From the NCBI GenBank assembly GCA_006386115.1, contig VFIW01000017.1:310001-374000 (forward strand): 64,000 nucleotides of DNA, read 5' to 3'. Positions 44,958 to 57,509 of this stretch are shown in pieces; positions within the stretch are counted from its first letter, which is position 1, and the number at the start of each line of letters is the position of its first letter. Origin of the DNA: Globisporangium splendens (taxonomy: Eukaryota > Oomycota > Peronosporomycetes > Pythiales > Pythiaceae). The translations under genes and the position numbers were made by a program. The notes beneath the pieces were generated by a model. That model had not been told where the DNA came from and searched no databases. It saw only the letters and a program-made list of their open reading frames with translations.

Positions 44958-47537
44958 CTATGCGATCTCCTCGTCGTTGTCGTTGTCCAGGAGCTCCAGG
45001 TGAATATCGGCTTCCGAGATGTACGAGATCTCTTCAATAGCTCTGATAAGATGCGCAACAAACAAACAATCAAACATGAGAATTATGCCACAAAGCGTGC
45101 ACAGCAACAGCTAGAACTGCAAATGGCATACTTTCGCGCTCGTTTCGCGACCGAGTGTGCGTCACCGACTTTCAGGTCTGGGTGCACGACGATGGCCACG
45201 TCCACGACAGTGCCACTTCCGTTGATGTAGGGCACCCAGTGGGTATTGAGATGCGTGATGCCAATGATTTCAGGGATCTCGGCGAGCACACCGTCGACGT
45301 CCTTCTTGATCTCTTTGTATGGACGCATCTCCTTCTCGAATAGGAGCTTGCTGCTCACTTTAGATCTGTCGGCAGCACCTGAAAGCATCATCGTATACAC
45401 AACGTTTGTATCCGATGAGAGACATTCTCTCCTTGCACCGTGCAGTACTAGCTGATCTCCTGAAATGCACGAGGCACACACTCACCAAACTCGACATCGA
45501 TATGCACCAGCACTTCCGAAACATCTCGTACTTCCCGTAAAATGTGAGATCGCACTCGAGCAGAAATCTGCATATCGATAAGATAGTCAATAAAAAGCCA
45601 ACGCTTGAAAGAAACAAAGGATTTCGTACCTGCTGGGCCATGGAAATACTTGTTCGCGCATGCAACTACACCAAAAGCAGCCATAGGTCGGCAAGTCAAT
45701 GTTGGCCACTGTGTTGCAAAACCCTCTCCAAGGTCAAAGTACGTACATGAACCCGCAAATCCACGAGGGTGTACGGACCCATTCGCCGCGCGCGAATATG
45801 GGAAACGTGACGTACGTCATCAACATTGCGAGACTGTGAGCCGGTAATACAAGCGTACAGACAGGTGTTAGATCGAGCGAGGAAAAACGAGAGACGCAAG
45901 GAGATGCGCTACGAACCACTTCGTTGAGCAATTCCAAAACTTCTTCTTCGACGCTTTTGTCAGTGAGCTCTCGTACACTGCGGTTTACCAAGAGTCACTT
46001 ATTCAGGGATCATGAAACTCGTAACAGAAGGATTTTAAAGTTTCAGCGTCCTTACCTATCCAAGCAAATTTCTCCGCCCGTCTTGACAATCATCGCAGCA
46101 ACCGCAATCCCGGCAGCTACGTGAGTTTGACGTCAGTTGCGTACATTAGACATTCTTCCACACAAAGTCACACAGAAAAGTATTAGGTTGCACCTGGATC
46201 GAGTAGTGGCATCCCGCTCATTGTACCGAGGATACCAGCAAGTGCAACTACTGATGAAATTGCATCCGTTCGATGGTGCCACGCATTTGCAATCAAAACC
46301 TGTATTTTTGTGACACGAAAGTATGAGTAATGGCAGTCGATATCACGGCGACGATCGGGGAATTTGCCAAGTGCAAAGTACGTACTTTACTTCTCGCTTC
46401 TTTCCCAACCTTCACTGTCATGTGGTACAGCGCTTCTTTCGCCAAGATAGAGACACCAGCAGCACCCGCTGCGAGAGCTAGTTGTGAGTTACGGTCTAGA
46501 TCTATGGGGAAAACAAACGGTTATCGTCAGATATTGGTCATCTTTACAGTTCAGGCGCTCATCCGCACGCACCAGGAAAGAATGAGAGCGAGAATTCTGA
46601 AAAAGCTTGACCGGCTCCCCCCGCCCATACTTCTTGAAAAGTCTGGATTCCGTCGAGACCGATGCCGAGACCACAACAAACTAAGATCGCTCCAACGGAC
46701 AGCGAACCCACAGCTTCAAATTTTCCATACCCTGTTGGAATCAATTGATTTGCCGTTGAACCCAACTTCATCATCAAATGTGATCGCCCCAATTGCATAA
46801 TGCACTTACCGTATGGATGCTTCGGATCAGGAGGAAGTCGTGCCACTTTCACGCTCCATAGCGTCACAAAGTCCGACAGCAAATCTGACAACGAGTGCAC
46901 TGCATCTGCAACCAATGCACTCGAGTGCGTAGCAATACCGAGCGTACCCTAGTGCGCCATCGGAACGATTTCCGGCCAAACTCAGTACAGTGGTGACACT
47001 AGTGTTTGCAGGAAAACAAAAAGTACTTACTTTTGACAACGCCATAGACAGGTTGACGTACATCCCCAGTCGTGTGATCTTGATCGCTTCAGCTCCTGTG
47101 ATGACACAGCAGATTGGATCACATCGCGAACAGAAAAAAGATGTCAATCAACTTGGCCATATGCTGCATCCATCACACCTATGTCAGCCCTTTGTACCTT
47201 GATTAGTCGGTTGCATCTCCGACAACGCACTGTTTTCATCATCAGCATTGCCATTCCCACTCGGAGAAATCGTGGATTTCTCGTCCGAGCACTGTCTTTT
47301 GCTGACACTAAACGAGCGACTGCTGTTTGCTCCACCGAGGAGCAACGTCTTGTGCTTTCGCGAGGAACTCCATGATAGCACGTGCGACTGCGCATTCTGG
47401 TTCGGCTGCTGCGGCCGTTGCGTCGCGTCCACGAGCAGCAGCACAGTGCCACCGTGTTGGGCGAGTGCGGAGCCCGTGCGCTGCGTTTGTGCGGCGCGCG
47501 GCGCGTTGATCGCACTTGGAATCCAGCAGCGCCACAT
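44958..47537 (-). CDS. Cation diffusion facilitator (CDF) metal transporter, mitochondrial MMT-like
   Basis: Thirteen exons: 47537-47198, 47095-47031, 46948-46810, 46731-46573, 46501-46410, 46299-46194, 46116-46056, 45977-45917, 45833-45747, 45665-45630, 45567-45486, 45378-45132 and 45042-44958; 1560 nt, 519 residues. The N-terminus (MWRCWIPSAINAPRAAQTQR) is basic and acid-poor, like a mitochondrial presequence. Metal-site motifs are in helix 2 'VADAVHSLSDLLSDFVTLWS' and helix 5 'NAWHHRTDAISS', with 'HPYGYGKFE' between. The soluble C-terminal domain contains 'RARRMGPYTLVDLRVHL' and a His/Asp/Glu-rich end. CDF proteins exchange Zn, Fe or Mn for protons; yeast MMT1/2 export mitochondrial iron. 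The metal here is not settled. It is the most intron-rich gene in the window. Confidence 0.92.
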
Positions 47538-48179
47538 GCTGCACGACTACTGACTTGGCGGCTGCTGTGCCAAATGGGAATTGCTGGAATGATGGCCGAA
47601 CTGTCATCATCATTGTCGAAAACGACCTGCATTCTGCACTAAACAATTCATTTTTGAGTTGAGTTTCGAAATTACTGGTGTTCACTATGCGAAATGACGA
47701 TTTACTTTTGAATTGGAAGGTTCGTGTCTGCTTGGAAGTGGCTACTGCCACGGTCAGGAGGAGTGTGGCGTGTGCTGGTGTTGGATGATGTGCGAGCCAA
47801 TCGCAGCTGAGGAAAGTGTGCGGCACTCAATATGCCACCGATTGTCCCCTTTGTGGATGCCCTGAGCTTCGAGCGCTTGCAGTGCAAGTGGATGGTTGAC
47901 CCCAAATGCATGGGGACTGGGTTGCGAGACTCCAAGTTGCGTGGAGCCTTGCATGAGGACACCAGTTGCTCTTTCCAAAATGCTAGCTCAACCAGCGCGT
48001 GCTCAGCAAGTTTTTTCGAATGGCTAGGTGTGAAATAATGCAGCACTTGAAAGGGGGTTTGTTTCCATTACGACCCTATTTGGTTCCCGTGGGGCATTTT
48101 GCTTCTGGTTTTTTTTTTCGGCAACACGCAATACACACGAACTCACCAAGAAGCAAGCATTGAAGCCATACTGACGTCG
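47538..48179. other. Gap between CDF start and oxygenase-like gene
   Basis: About 640 bases. Several short frames on both strands but none with a domain or splice support. It may include missing 5' sequence of the oxygenase-like gene. Confidence 0.4.
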
Positions 48180-49134
48180 ATGCCCGGACTGTTTGTCGAG
48201 GGCGTCGGCGCCATTAGACTCCCGCTGCAGCACGAGCCAACCGCATGGGGAGGATCGCATCCCGCTGCAGTGCGTGCTGTGCAAGCTGCTGGTGTATGGA
48301 GAGGGTGGCCATTTCGTCCAGCACCAGGACACGGAGAAGGAAGACAGCATGATCGCGACCTTGGTTGTACAGCTCCTGTCGATGCACGAAGGCGGCGATC
48401 TTGTTGTGTACCAGGGCAACATGGAGCATCGGTACGACTATGGGAAGGCTGATGGCACTGCCGCGTTTGCCAACCACTCTGCAGTGCATTATGCCGATGC
48501 AGTGCACACCTTGGAAGAAGTGAAGAATGGATACCGTGTCGTGCTAGTCTATTCGGTGTGTTTACCACCCGAGATGCGCCATTTGGAGAGGAAACAGGAT
48601 GGAAGCGACGTTGAGACGATGACGGAAGCGATGAAGCACGTGAAGGAACTGTTCACGCTGTTCTTTCGTCACGAGTGCACAGACAAGAGCATCACGGAGC
48701 ATGGAAGCGACACGCTGAAAGCATCTACGATCCAGTGGTTGAAGGACCAAGACGGGATTTCAACTCAGCCATTCACTTGGGAAATGCCGCTCGCGCGCTC
48801 CGAAGATGACGCACTGGAGCAGTTTCTACGCGACCCCGAAAAGAAAACACGGATCGCCCAATTCCGTAGCATCGGTGGCACGCGCGGTTATGTTTCCGCA
48901 TGCGAGTGGAGCCAGGCGAATGCGTCGTTTACGATGACTGCGGGTGGTCACGCTTCCAATTCGTATGCTGACGTCGTGAAGACCAAGAAACACTTCGAAG
49001 ACCGCGAGAAAGCGTTGCGCGTGCACAAGCGTGAAGCCAATCTGCTGATCAAGCAGTACGCTGCAGTGCCTGCTGCTGCTGTGACGAGAAAGTGCCTGCG
49101 CGAGGACGGCAAGGATGCGGTAGTGCTTGAGTAG
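48180..49134 (+). CDS. 2-oxoglutarate/Fe(II) oxygenase-like protein with disrupted 5' end
   Basis: From about 48230 to the stop at 49134 one frame encodes a double-stranded beta-helix oxygenase domain: 'KLLVYGEGGHFVQHQDTEKE' carries the metal-binding His-x-Asp. A distal 'HYADAVHTLEEVKNGYRVVL' carries the third His and the 2-oxoglutarate Arg. The beginning is in another frame: ATG 48180 gives 'MPGLFVEGVGAIRLPLQ', which looks like the normal start of such proteins. The catalytic frame has no ATG of its own before the His-x-Asp. The segment between start and core (normally about 70 residues) is missing, and a 10-bp direct repeat CCCGCTGCAG (48221-48230, 48261-48270) sits at the break. It may be a truncated or pseudogene copy; a small or non-canonical intron is less likely. 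Confidence 0.6.
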
Positions 49135-50124
49135 CTGCTGCGTGTAGCGTAAGCTACCATTTTGCTTATGCACATAGGTGTCATGCATGTTCAAAATGTT
49201 CTGTAGTGACATGTGAATGGGTGAAAATGGTGCGTGGCCGCAACAGCCTTGCGTGGGCTCCCTCTTACACTGGAAGGGCGACGGATACCTTCACGATCAA
49301 GCCACGTATCCTTTCGAAGGACGTAATGGATCTTGTGGTCACTTGCTGTCTCGTCTTGAGCGTCCTATTGCGGAGACAATCATGTGCTCGGTCTTACAAC
49401 CTCAGGAAATGTGCGGCTAGCACTTTTAATCTTCGATATTTTTCTTTCGTAGCTGTTGCTCGTTCAGAATGGGAACAGATCCGCTCGCGGAATTGTGGTT
49501 TGTGGACAGCAGATGCAGCAGTTTACCCTGTCTCCAGACACTCCGAGAGACCCTCAGACGGATCTCCATCACAAACATGTGTGCACATATACGTGATGCA
49601 CACACGCAGGGAACCATGTGCATGCATGTGCTATGCAATAGCAATTTGTGTGGTTTACAGTGAGCGTTGCGTTTGGCATCGTGCCGACAAACCAGCAAAA
49701 AGCCGAATTGGGTGGTGGTGACCGAACCGGTGGTTTTTCCTTTTCGCGCGGCTGGCCCGTCTCTGTCCGCGTCCAAAGCCTTTTTTGCACCTTGTGGAAA
49801 CCGCGACCTGTTGGTGCGTCACGCCCGTCACGCTTGCGTTGCACTACGCGCGAGGTTTTATCGGTCCATCTGTAAGGTTTTTCTACTGTTAGTCCTCGTT
49901 TGGCGTGGCCAGCTGGTACTGTGCGAGGATCCCCCAGCCGTCTCCCCCCCCTCTCTCTCTCTCTGGCGCTTCGCGTAGCGCCGCCGTCCACTCCTCTTCT
50001 TTCCTTCATTTTCCTTCTTGCGGTTGCGGGCAGAAGCGAAGCGAAGGAGGAAACCTCAGAGACTGGGGGCATCGGGTCACCAGTGCGGACACGCGGCGAC
50101 AGCAGGGAGATCGCACAGACTGAC
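49135..50124. other. Upstream region of TPR corepressor copy 1
   Basis: About 990 bases. The part from about 49780 contains GTCACGCCCGTCACGCT followed by pyrimidine-rich tracts, resembling the region about 52870-53000 upstream of copy 2, so the promoter region seems to have been duplicated too. No gene called. Confidence 0.45.
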
Positions 50125-52314
50125 ATGACAGCTCCACGCGCTGAAGAGAACCCTGTCAGTGTATGTGAATGTGCTCTTTGCTGCATTGGTGTGCAATACA
50201 TGGGTTGTTGAGTGAGACTAAACGAGGGTGTTGCTGTAGTGGACGCGCCAGTTGGCGCTTGCGAACGAGGAGGCATGGCTCGCGCTCGGACGGATTGCAG
50301 AGATGATGGGCGACGATCAAAACACGATGATCGCGTACGAGAAGGTGCTCTCGCACAACCGCATGAACGCGACGGCGCTGTCGGCGATCGGCTGCGTGCA
50401 TGAGAAACTGGAAGACTACACCAAGGCGGCAGACTGTTTCCGCGGGTTGGTGTCGCTGAATGAGCAAAACTCGGATGCGTGGGGTCACCTGGGGTACTGC
50501 TGCTTGATGATGAACGACCTGACGAATGCGCACACGGCGTATCAATATGCGATGCACAACAACCCAACGTCGCAGAAGGACCCGAACATGTGGTTCGGCA
50601 TCGGCCAGCTCTACGAGCGTCTTGGTTCGTTGGAGCACGCCCAAGAATCGTTTGAGGCGGTGCTGCGCTTTGAACCGACGTATCAGATGACGCTTGAGGT
50701 GAAAGCGCGATTAGGCATTATCGCGAAGCAACGTGGTGACTATGACGGCGCTCTTGAATGTTTAAAGTCGGTGCTGCACGACGCACAAGCGAATATGGAA
50801 ACGACAGATATGGCGAGTGATATTTGGACCCAGATTGGCCACGTTTACGAGCTGAAGAGTGAGGTAATTGGCCCGCTATTATTGTTGCTGCAAAGATGGG
50901 TGGGATTAACTGGAATGACTTTGCAACAACCACGTAGGTTCAATTGGCGAAGAGCTCGTACCTCAAGGTTGCAGAAATGAACCCAAGCAATGCCAGACCG
51001 TTGCAACAGCTTGGTTGGCTGTGCCTAAAGCACAGTGAACACCCAGCTGCAATCGACTACCTCAAGAAATCTGTGGCGTTGGACCCCAAGGATGGCAAGG
51101 GCTGGTACCTCTTGGGACGGTGCTATATGGTTGTACATGAGTTCGAAGAGGCGTACGATGCGTACAAGCATGCCGTGACAACCGATGCGCAGAATCCAAA
51201 TGTCTGGTGTTCGCTTGGTGTGCTGTTTTACCAGCTGAACCAACACCTGGATGCACTGGACGCGTACTCTCGTGCCATCAATATCAATCCAAATATTTGC
51301 GAGGTGTGGTACAACGTCGGCACGCTGTACGATACGTGCGGTCAAATCAGCGACGCTCGCGATGCGTACCAGAAAGCGGCAGAACTCGGCGCCGATGCCC
51401 AGTTCATCCGAGAGCGATTGGATTTGCTTCGCGCTCGAGAGACAGGTCAGCCGACGATGGGAATGCCGGGTGCGAACTCTGCTCCTGGTCCTTCGGAACC
51501 ACCAACGACGTCACCAATGCCAACGTTTATTGCTCGACAAACTGCTCCAGCTACGTACCCACCACCTCCAGGCTCAGGAGGGGCTCCAAGCACCGGTCGT
51601 GCAAGCAGTAGTCCCACTGGACCTGGCCAGCCGCCAATGCCGTATAGTGTTCGAGGAGGAAATCCGCCAGGTGAGAGGCAAATCGGAAGTGCTCCTGGTT
51701 CTATGCCAATGGGTAATGTGCTCGAAAAACCAAGCATTCCGACGAGTTCTAGTGGCATGCCGGCTGGGCGTCCAGCTGGTGGGATGAGTATGCCTCGTGG
51801 GATGCCTGCTGACGCTGCTATGCGTGTAGGCGGTATGATGCCTCCTCGTGGTGCTATCGGCGGCGAAATGCCAGGCATGCCACATCCACAAACGAGTCCA
51901 GCTGGACAACCACACCACAGTCACGCTCAAGCGCAAGCTCAAGCGGCCCATCACGCTCAGATCCAGGCGCACCACCATGCGCAAATGCTTGCCCACCAAC
52001 AGGCAGCTCAGGCGGCGCAGCAAGGCTACCACATACAGCAAGGTGATCGTCGTGGCATGCCTGGTCGACCAATCAAAGAGGAACCGAAAGGTGCTGTGCG
52101 ATATACGATGAAAGGTGATCACAGCAAGCTTGGACCCCCGCAAGCGCAGAGGTCAGGCAGTGTGGGCACGAAGAACTTTGGTCCTCCGGGTGGGTTCCCT
52201 GGTCCACGCCCGCAGGGTCGACCTCGACCCGATCGATTCCCGATTTCAATGGCGGATCAACCACACCCTCACGCCTCACTCCCCCATATGAGCATGCCTC
52301 CGGGGCGTCGGTAA
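50125..52314 (+). CDS. Cyc8/Ssn6-type TPR transcriptional corepressor, copy 1
   Basis: Three exons: 50125-50160 (MTAPRAEENPVS, 12 codons), 50240-50863 and 50938-52314; 2037 nt, 678 residues. The first exon was found by matching the 12-codon first exon of copy 2; both give phase 0. At least eight TPR units follow, for example 'AWLALGRIAEMMGDDQNTMI', 'WYLLGRCYMVVHEFEEAYDA' and 'NPNVWCSLGVLFYQLNQHLD'; the last is diagnostic of Cyc8/Ssn6. From about residue 395 the tail is Pro/Gly/Gln/His/Met-rich and disordered with QAQAQAAHHAQ-type repeats. With a Tup1/Groucho WD-repeat partner, Cyc8 bridges DNA-bound repressors to chromatin. The partner is not in this window. Confidence 0.88.
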
Positions 52315-53381
52315 TCGCAGCACGTATTGCATAATGATTTAATGGTAGAAACGCTTTGAGTGGAGTGAGTGAAAAATGAGTCTATAGTCCACACAAGCAA
52401 CACATGTTCCACTTCAAGAAGTGGCCGTGAGGTAGTGTGTCGGAAGCAAAACATGGAAACTATTTTCGACACGTTTTGCAGAGCAGAATGTATTGGTTTG
52501 CTGCTATGACCTACAATATGAGCGTGAGAGCATTTTGACTCTCATTACGATCGCACAGTGGTGATGCTCGACGACAGCACAGCAGCAGTCAGGTTGTAAA
52601 GCCTTCCTCTATGATATTCAGTCGGACTGGCGACACGTGATCACATCATCGAACGGCTCTACTTGGCCACGCAACGTCGCAAACCGCCGTGAGTGCGGCG
52701 GCTGGGATCCATCGTCAAGCATCACATATTTCAATCGTCGCCGTCAAATGGATCGCGTCGGACGCGTTGCAAATCTGCATGTAACCAAAATGGCTCGCGT
52801 GAGTGTATGTATCTGTTAAGAACCCATTTTCATTCGTACGGTACGCGAGATGGGAGCGTGCGTGCCTGTCCGTGCGTCACGCTCGTCACGCTCTGCCTGT
52901 TTTCTGTAGCGTTGTCGTCGCATGCAAGGTTTTTCTTTTCGCGTCGAGGTTTAATTCCTCCATGTTTCCCCCCTCCCCCTTTCTCCTCCTCTTCCCTCAA
53001 GACCATCACTCTGAAATCGACGGGCGTTGCGAGTGTGGCCGTGTCAGTTCCTCCTTCCCCCCCTCGCTCCGCGCACAGCAGTCTTTAAAAAGCAAGAAAC
53101 CAGGGAGGTCGCCAGGAAGAGAGAGAGAGAGGAGGAGGAGGAGCAGCCTTCGGTCCGTCAGCAGAGGTAAACCGAGTGTGTAGCAGCGTCCTTACCCCCT
53201 CGCCGCCAGCACACCGCCTCTGTGTGTGTGTCTGAATACGATACCGCAGAGGCGTGCGTGGCTTGACTGACTTTGGGTCCCTTTATTTGGTGGCGCGACG
53301 ATTTGAATTTTTAAACTCGCTTCTTTGGGTATATTTTTGTTTTTTTGTTTTGTTTTGTTTTTTTTGTTTTCAAAGCAGAAC
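52315..53381. other. Spacer between the two TPR genes
   Basis: About 1.07 kb. The left part is the 3' region of copy 1 and unlike anything else seen. The right part (from about 52850) is pyrimidine- and purine-rich with a (GA)n/(GGA)n tract at about 53118-53143 and partial similarity to the upstream region of copy 1. A T-rich run lies just before the copy 2 start. A CAAAATGG octamer is at 52786-52793. Confidence 0.45.
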
Positions 53382-55503
53382 ATGGCGACTGTGAAGCGAG
53401 AGGAAGAAAACAACAGCGTACGTGATGATGAGTGAAAATGAACGTGGGGATTGCTGGTGTTTGCCTTTTTTCCATTTGTGTTCTGCGTTTCTATGTGTTG
53501 AATATGGATGGTGGACGCGTGGATGGATGCTGATTCTTCTTTTTTGTGAAGCGATACGTATTTTCGCTGGACTAATGGGATAATATGGCTATGCGTTTAT
53601 GCGTAGTTGACTCGACAGTTGTCGGCGGCGAACGAGGAAGCATGGCTCGCGCTCGGGCGGATCGCTGACATGATGGGCGACGATCAAAACACGATGATCG
53701 CGTACGAGAAGGTGCTCTCGCACAACCGCATGAACGCGACGGCGCTGTCGGCGATCGGCTGCGTGTATGAGAAACTGGAAGACTACACCAAGGCGGCAGA
53801 CTGTTTCCGCGGGTTGGTGTCGCTGAATGAGCAAAACTCGGATGCGTGGGGTCACCTGGGGTACTGCTGCTTGATGATGAACGACCTGACGAGCGCGCAC
53901 ACTGCTTACCAGTACGCGATGTACAACAACCCAACGTCGCAGAAGGACCCGAACATGTGGTACGGCATTGGTCAGCTCTACGAGCGTCTTGGTTCGTTGG
54001 AGCACGCCCAAGAATCGTTTGAGGCGGTGCTGCGCTTTGAACCAAATTTCAACATGGCACTGGAGGTGAAATTCCGTTTGGGGATAATCGCGAAGCAACG
54101 TGGCGACTACGATGGTGCCCTTGAAAGCTTGAAGTCGGTGTTGCATGATGTTCAAAGCAACGTGCAGACGACGGACATGGCTAGTGACATTTGGACCCAG
54201 ATCGGTCACGTGTACGAGCTAAAGGAAGAGGTGCGAAAGTCAAGTCTGCTGGCTAGTACCGCTGAGCCCACTTTGACTAACCTTGTGTTTTATGTAGATT
54301 CAACTCGCCAAGAGCTCGTACCTCAAGGTCGCGGAGATGAACCCAAACAATGCCAAGCCGCTGCAACAACTTGGCTGGTTGTGCTTGAAGCACAGTGAGC
54401 ACGCCCCAGCAATCGACTACCTGAAGAAGGCTGTCGCGTTGGATCCTCAGGATGGCAAGGGCTGGTACTTGTTGGGCCGTTGCTACATGGCTGTTCACGA
54501 GTTTGAAGAGGCTTACGACTCATACAAGCACGCCGTCACGACAGACCCACAGAACCCAAATGTCTGGTGTTCGCTTGGTGTGCTGTTTTACCAGCTGAAC
54601 CAACACCTGGATGCACTGGACGCGTACTCTCGTGCCATCAACATCAACCCAAACATTTGCGAGGTGTGGTACAACATTGGTACGTTGTACGATACATGCA
54701 ACCAGACCAGCGACGCCCGTGATGCGTACCAGAAGGCTGCTGAACTCGGCGCTGACGCTCAGTTTATCCGAGAACGATTGGATTTGCTTCGCGCTCGAGA
54801 GACAGGTCAGCCGACGATGGGTATGGCAGGAGCAAACTCTGCTCCTGGTCCTTCGGAACCACCAACGACGTCACCAATGCCAACGTTCACCTCCCGTCCA
54901 ACTGCTGAGAGCAACTACCCTGCGCAGCAAGTAGCTCCTGCTCAGGGAGGCACACCAAGCAATGGTGCTCCAAATGGCGGCCCAAGCGGTCCAGGAGGTC
55001 CAGGTGGTCCGGGTGGTCCAGGTGGTCCACCAATGCCACACGTTGTCCGTGGCGGCAAGCCATCGGGTGAAGCCGCGATGGGAATGATTCGAGGGATGCC
55101 TCCAAACGTGGCTATGAACGGTGGTATGATGCCTCCACGTGGTGCCATTGGCGGCGGAATGCCAGGCATGCAGCACTCCCATCCTCAGGCAAGTCCACAA
55201 GTGCAATCTCACCACAGCCAGGCTCAAGCGCAAGCCCAAGCAGCTCATCACGCTCAGATTGCCCAAGCGCACCACCACGCCCAGATGCAAGCCCACCAAG
55301 CGGCACAAGCAGCCCAAGGTGATCGACGTGGGATGCCTGGACCACCTCCACCTCAAAGATTAGGCGGTTTGAACACGAAGAACCTGGGACCTCCACCTGG
55401 ATCAAATGGTCCACCACAGGGCCGTCGTGACCGTTTCCCGATGCCAATGAGTGACCAGAAGCACCCTCATCCTTCTCTGCCAATGCCTCCAGGACGTCGA
55501 TAA
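53382..55503 (+). CDS. Cyc8/Ssn6-type TPR transcriptional corepressor, copy 2
   Basis: Three exons: 53382-53417 (MATVKREEENNS), 53607-54230 and 54298-55503; 1866 nt, 621 residues. Exon 2 is exactly as long as in copy 1 (624 nt), and all introns are in the same positions. The TPR region is nearly identical to copy 1; the disordered Pro/Gly/Gln/His tail is shorter by about 57 residues and has a perfect GGPGGPGGPGGPP run. Long blocks of near-identical DNA alternate with more diverged blocks, as expected after gene conversion. Tandem, same strand, about 1.1 kb apart. Confidence 0.9.
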
Positions 55504-55830
55504 ACGTTCGAAAAGTGAGGTGGCATTTTTTGCTTTTTGTGTTTTTGAATGCGTGGAATTGTACACGTATCGTACAACGGGCAGAGAGAAGTGAGAGAGA
55601 AAAAGGCGTGCATATCTGACATGAATGTTATTATTTTGAGGCAAAGGGTGAGTGGAGAAGAGCGACAAAGGCCTATCGATAAAGAAAAAACATCAACTTC
55701 AAAAGAGAAAAAAGAAAACGTACATTTTTTGAAAGTTATCGTGGGATTGGCACTCGCGGCTTGTGTTCTGTGAATCTCGTAGCCAGCTCCAAACTCTATT
55801 GCCTCCCTCGGATCTGCTTGCTTGCCCTGC
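55504..55830. other. Intergenic region between convergent genes
   Basis: About 330 bases between the copy 2 stop and the PPAN stop; A-rich. Nothing else seen. Confidence 0.5.
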
Positions 55831-57509
55831 CTATTTCTTCTTCTTTGGCTGACGCTGGCGAATGACTTTGCCCTTTGGCGCCGCGCCACCCTTCGCCTGC
55901 ATCTGGAATCGACGCGCTTTGTCCGACGGCGCCTTCTGTCCAGGGGTCTGCTCCTCCTTCTTCACAGGCGCCACCTTCTGCTTCTTCTTCACTGGGAACG
56001 TGTGCTCGTCAGGCTCTTCGCCGACTTCTTGGCGGTAGTAGTCGATGTCATCCATCTCGGATTCGTCGTCGCCGTCCTCCTTCTTCTCACCGTTCTTTTG
56101 CTGCTTGCGCTCCAACTTGCGCTGCTTCTTGGCTTCTTTCTCTTCCTTCTTCTTGTTCACGTTCGACTCTTGCTCTTCGCGGCGCTTGCGCTTCAACGCC
56201 AGCGCTTGTTCCTTCTTGGCTTTAAGCTTCGCGGCTTCCTCGGGTGTCTTCGTGAGGTACGCGTGGTAGAGCACGTCGCCTTCGCAGATCTCGCGTTCGA
56301 CCTTTGTCAGCTTGAGCGTCAGACGCGGTCCGATCTCGGTCAGTCGAACGGCACTCTTCTCCGCCTTGCGGTTGCCGCGGCCACGGAACGAGTCTGGCAA
56401 GGTCACATGCGCAGACTCGTCATCGATCTCACTGTCCGACGTGGCTCCGGCACCGGCGCCGTTGCCCATGATGAATTCACTGATGTCTTCGAGCTTGGCG
56501 AGGTTTGGGATCTTGGACTTCACGATGGTCTTCACGCTCTTGGAGATGCCCAACGGCGTCGCACGCACGACGTACTGGCGGAACTCCACGTGATCAGTCC
56601 CCTTTTCGTAGTTGAAGAGCACCACGCGACGGCACTCGGAGAGCTGCACCGTTTGCACGTCAATCGCTGGGAACATGTTCTGGAACGTCGCGTTCATCAA
56701 CTTGATGTGGTCTTCGTCGCCCGTAAAGTTGTTGAGCACGACCAACGGCTTCGTCTTCATCGCCAACTGTATTGATCAGAGCACGACAGCAAATTAGTAC
56801 AGGAGCAGCTCAGAAGCACCTACGAGTCATCGCCTGCATGTCATTATTCCTTACCGACGCATCCACTGGGCGCTTGTGGATCAAGTGAAGGTGACGCATC
56901 AACGAGTAGCCAACCACTTTGAACGAAAGCGTCGGACCACGCGGGATTCTCGCGATCTTCATGTTCGTACCGGCCTCCGTGCTCGTGAAGAAAATGAAGT
57001 GCGTCACGCCTAAAGGCGCACCGATGTGCACAAAATCCTTGATCGTGTTCTTTCTGTTAGAATTCACAGACAAAGAGAGGGAGAACCATTAGGACGCAAC
57101 AGATCGAAGAGATAGTAAGAGTAACCACAGCTTGCTTACCGTTTTTCACGCAGCTTGTCGGCTGTGTATGGCGCCATCACGCGACGCATGTCCTGCACTA
57201 GTGTCGAGACGACGGAAGGAACCTACAAATCCAACCGCGTAGTAGCATTCCACGCATGTATTAGATCACATATGTGCATCACCCTCATCGCTGACTGTAA
57301 CGCGCGTACCTTGCCCATTTTGAAGACAAAACTCATTGGCGTGTTGTCCTTTTCCGAGCCGGGGGCTTCCACGACATGGGTTCTGGTCTTTCTCTGTAGA
57401 CAGACACAAGACAGCAACAGCAGCATTAGCACACGTACAAAGCACTCGCCATCAACTGCACCACCGTCGCCGGCATATCGCGTACTCTTCTCCCTCCTTT
57501 GCGCGGCAT
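55831..57509 (-). CDS. PPAN: Ribosome biogenesis Brix-domain protein PPAN/SSF1
   Basis: Five exons: 57509-57486 (MPRKGGRR), 57393-57310, 57222-57140, 57053-56855 and 56766-55831; 1326 nt, 441 residues. The Brix domain runs from about residue 30 to 260: 'PMSFVFKMGK', 'TLVQDMRRVMAPYTADKLRE', 'FIFFTSTEAGTNMKIARIPR', 'PLVVLNNFTGDEDHIKLMNA' and 'GPRLTLKLTKVEREICEGDV'. The tail is Lys/Glu-rich and ends RQPKKKK, consistent with nucleolar location. SSF1/PPAN acts in early 60S assembly and 27S pre-rRNA processing. The order of N-terminal basic exon, Brix and charged tail fits SSF1 better than RPF1/RPF2. Confidence 0.93.

Noticed and set aside
49569..50567. Long minus-strand frame opposite TPR copy 1, and the matching one at 53572-54045
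   Set aside because: Both are antisense to the conserved TPR exon; their similarity to each other simply reflects the duplication of that exon.
55822..56775. Plus-strand Leu/Arg/Val-rich frame resembling a membrane protein
   Set aside because: It is antisense to the Lys/Glu-rich PPAN coding exon, which produces Leu-rich shadows.
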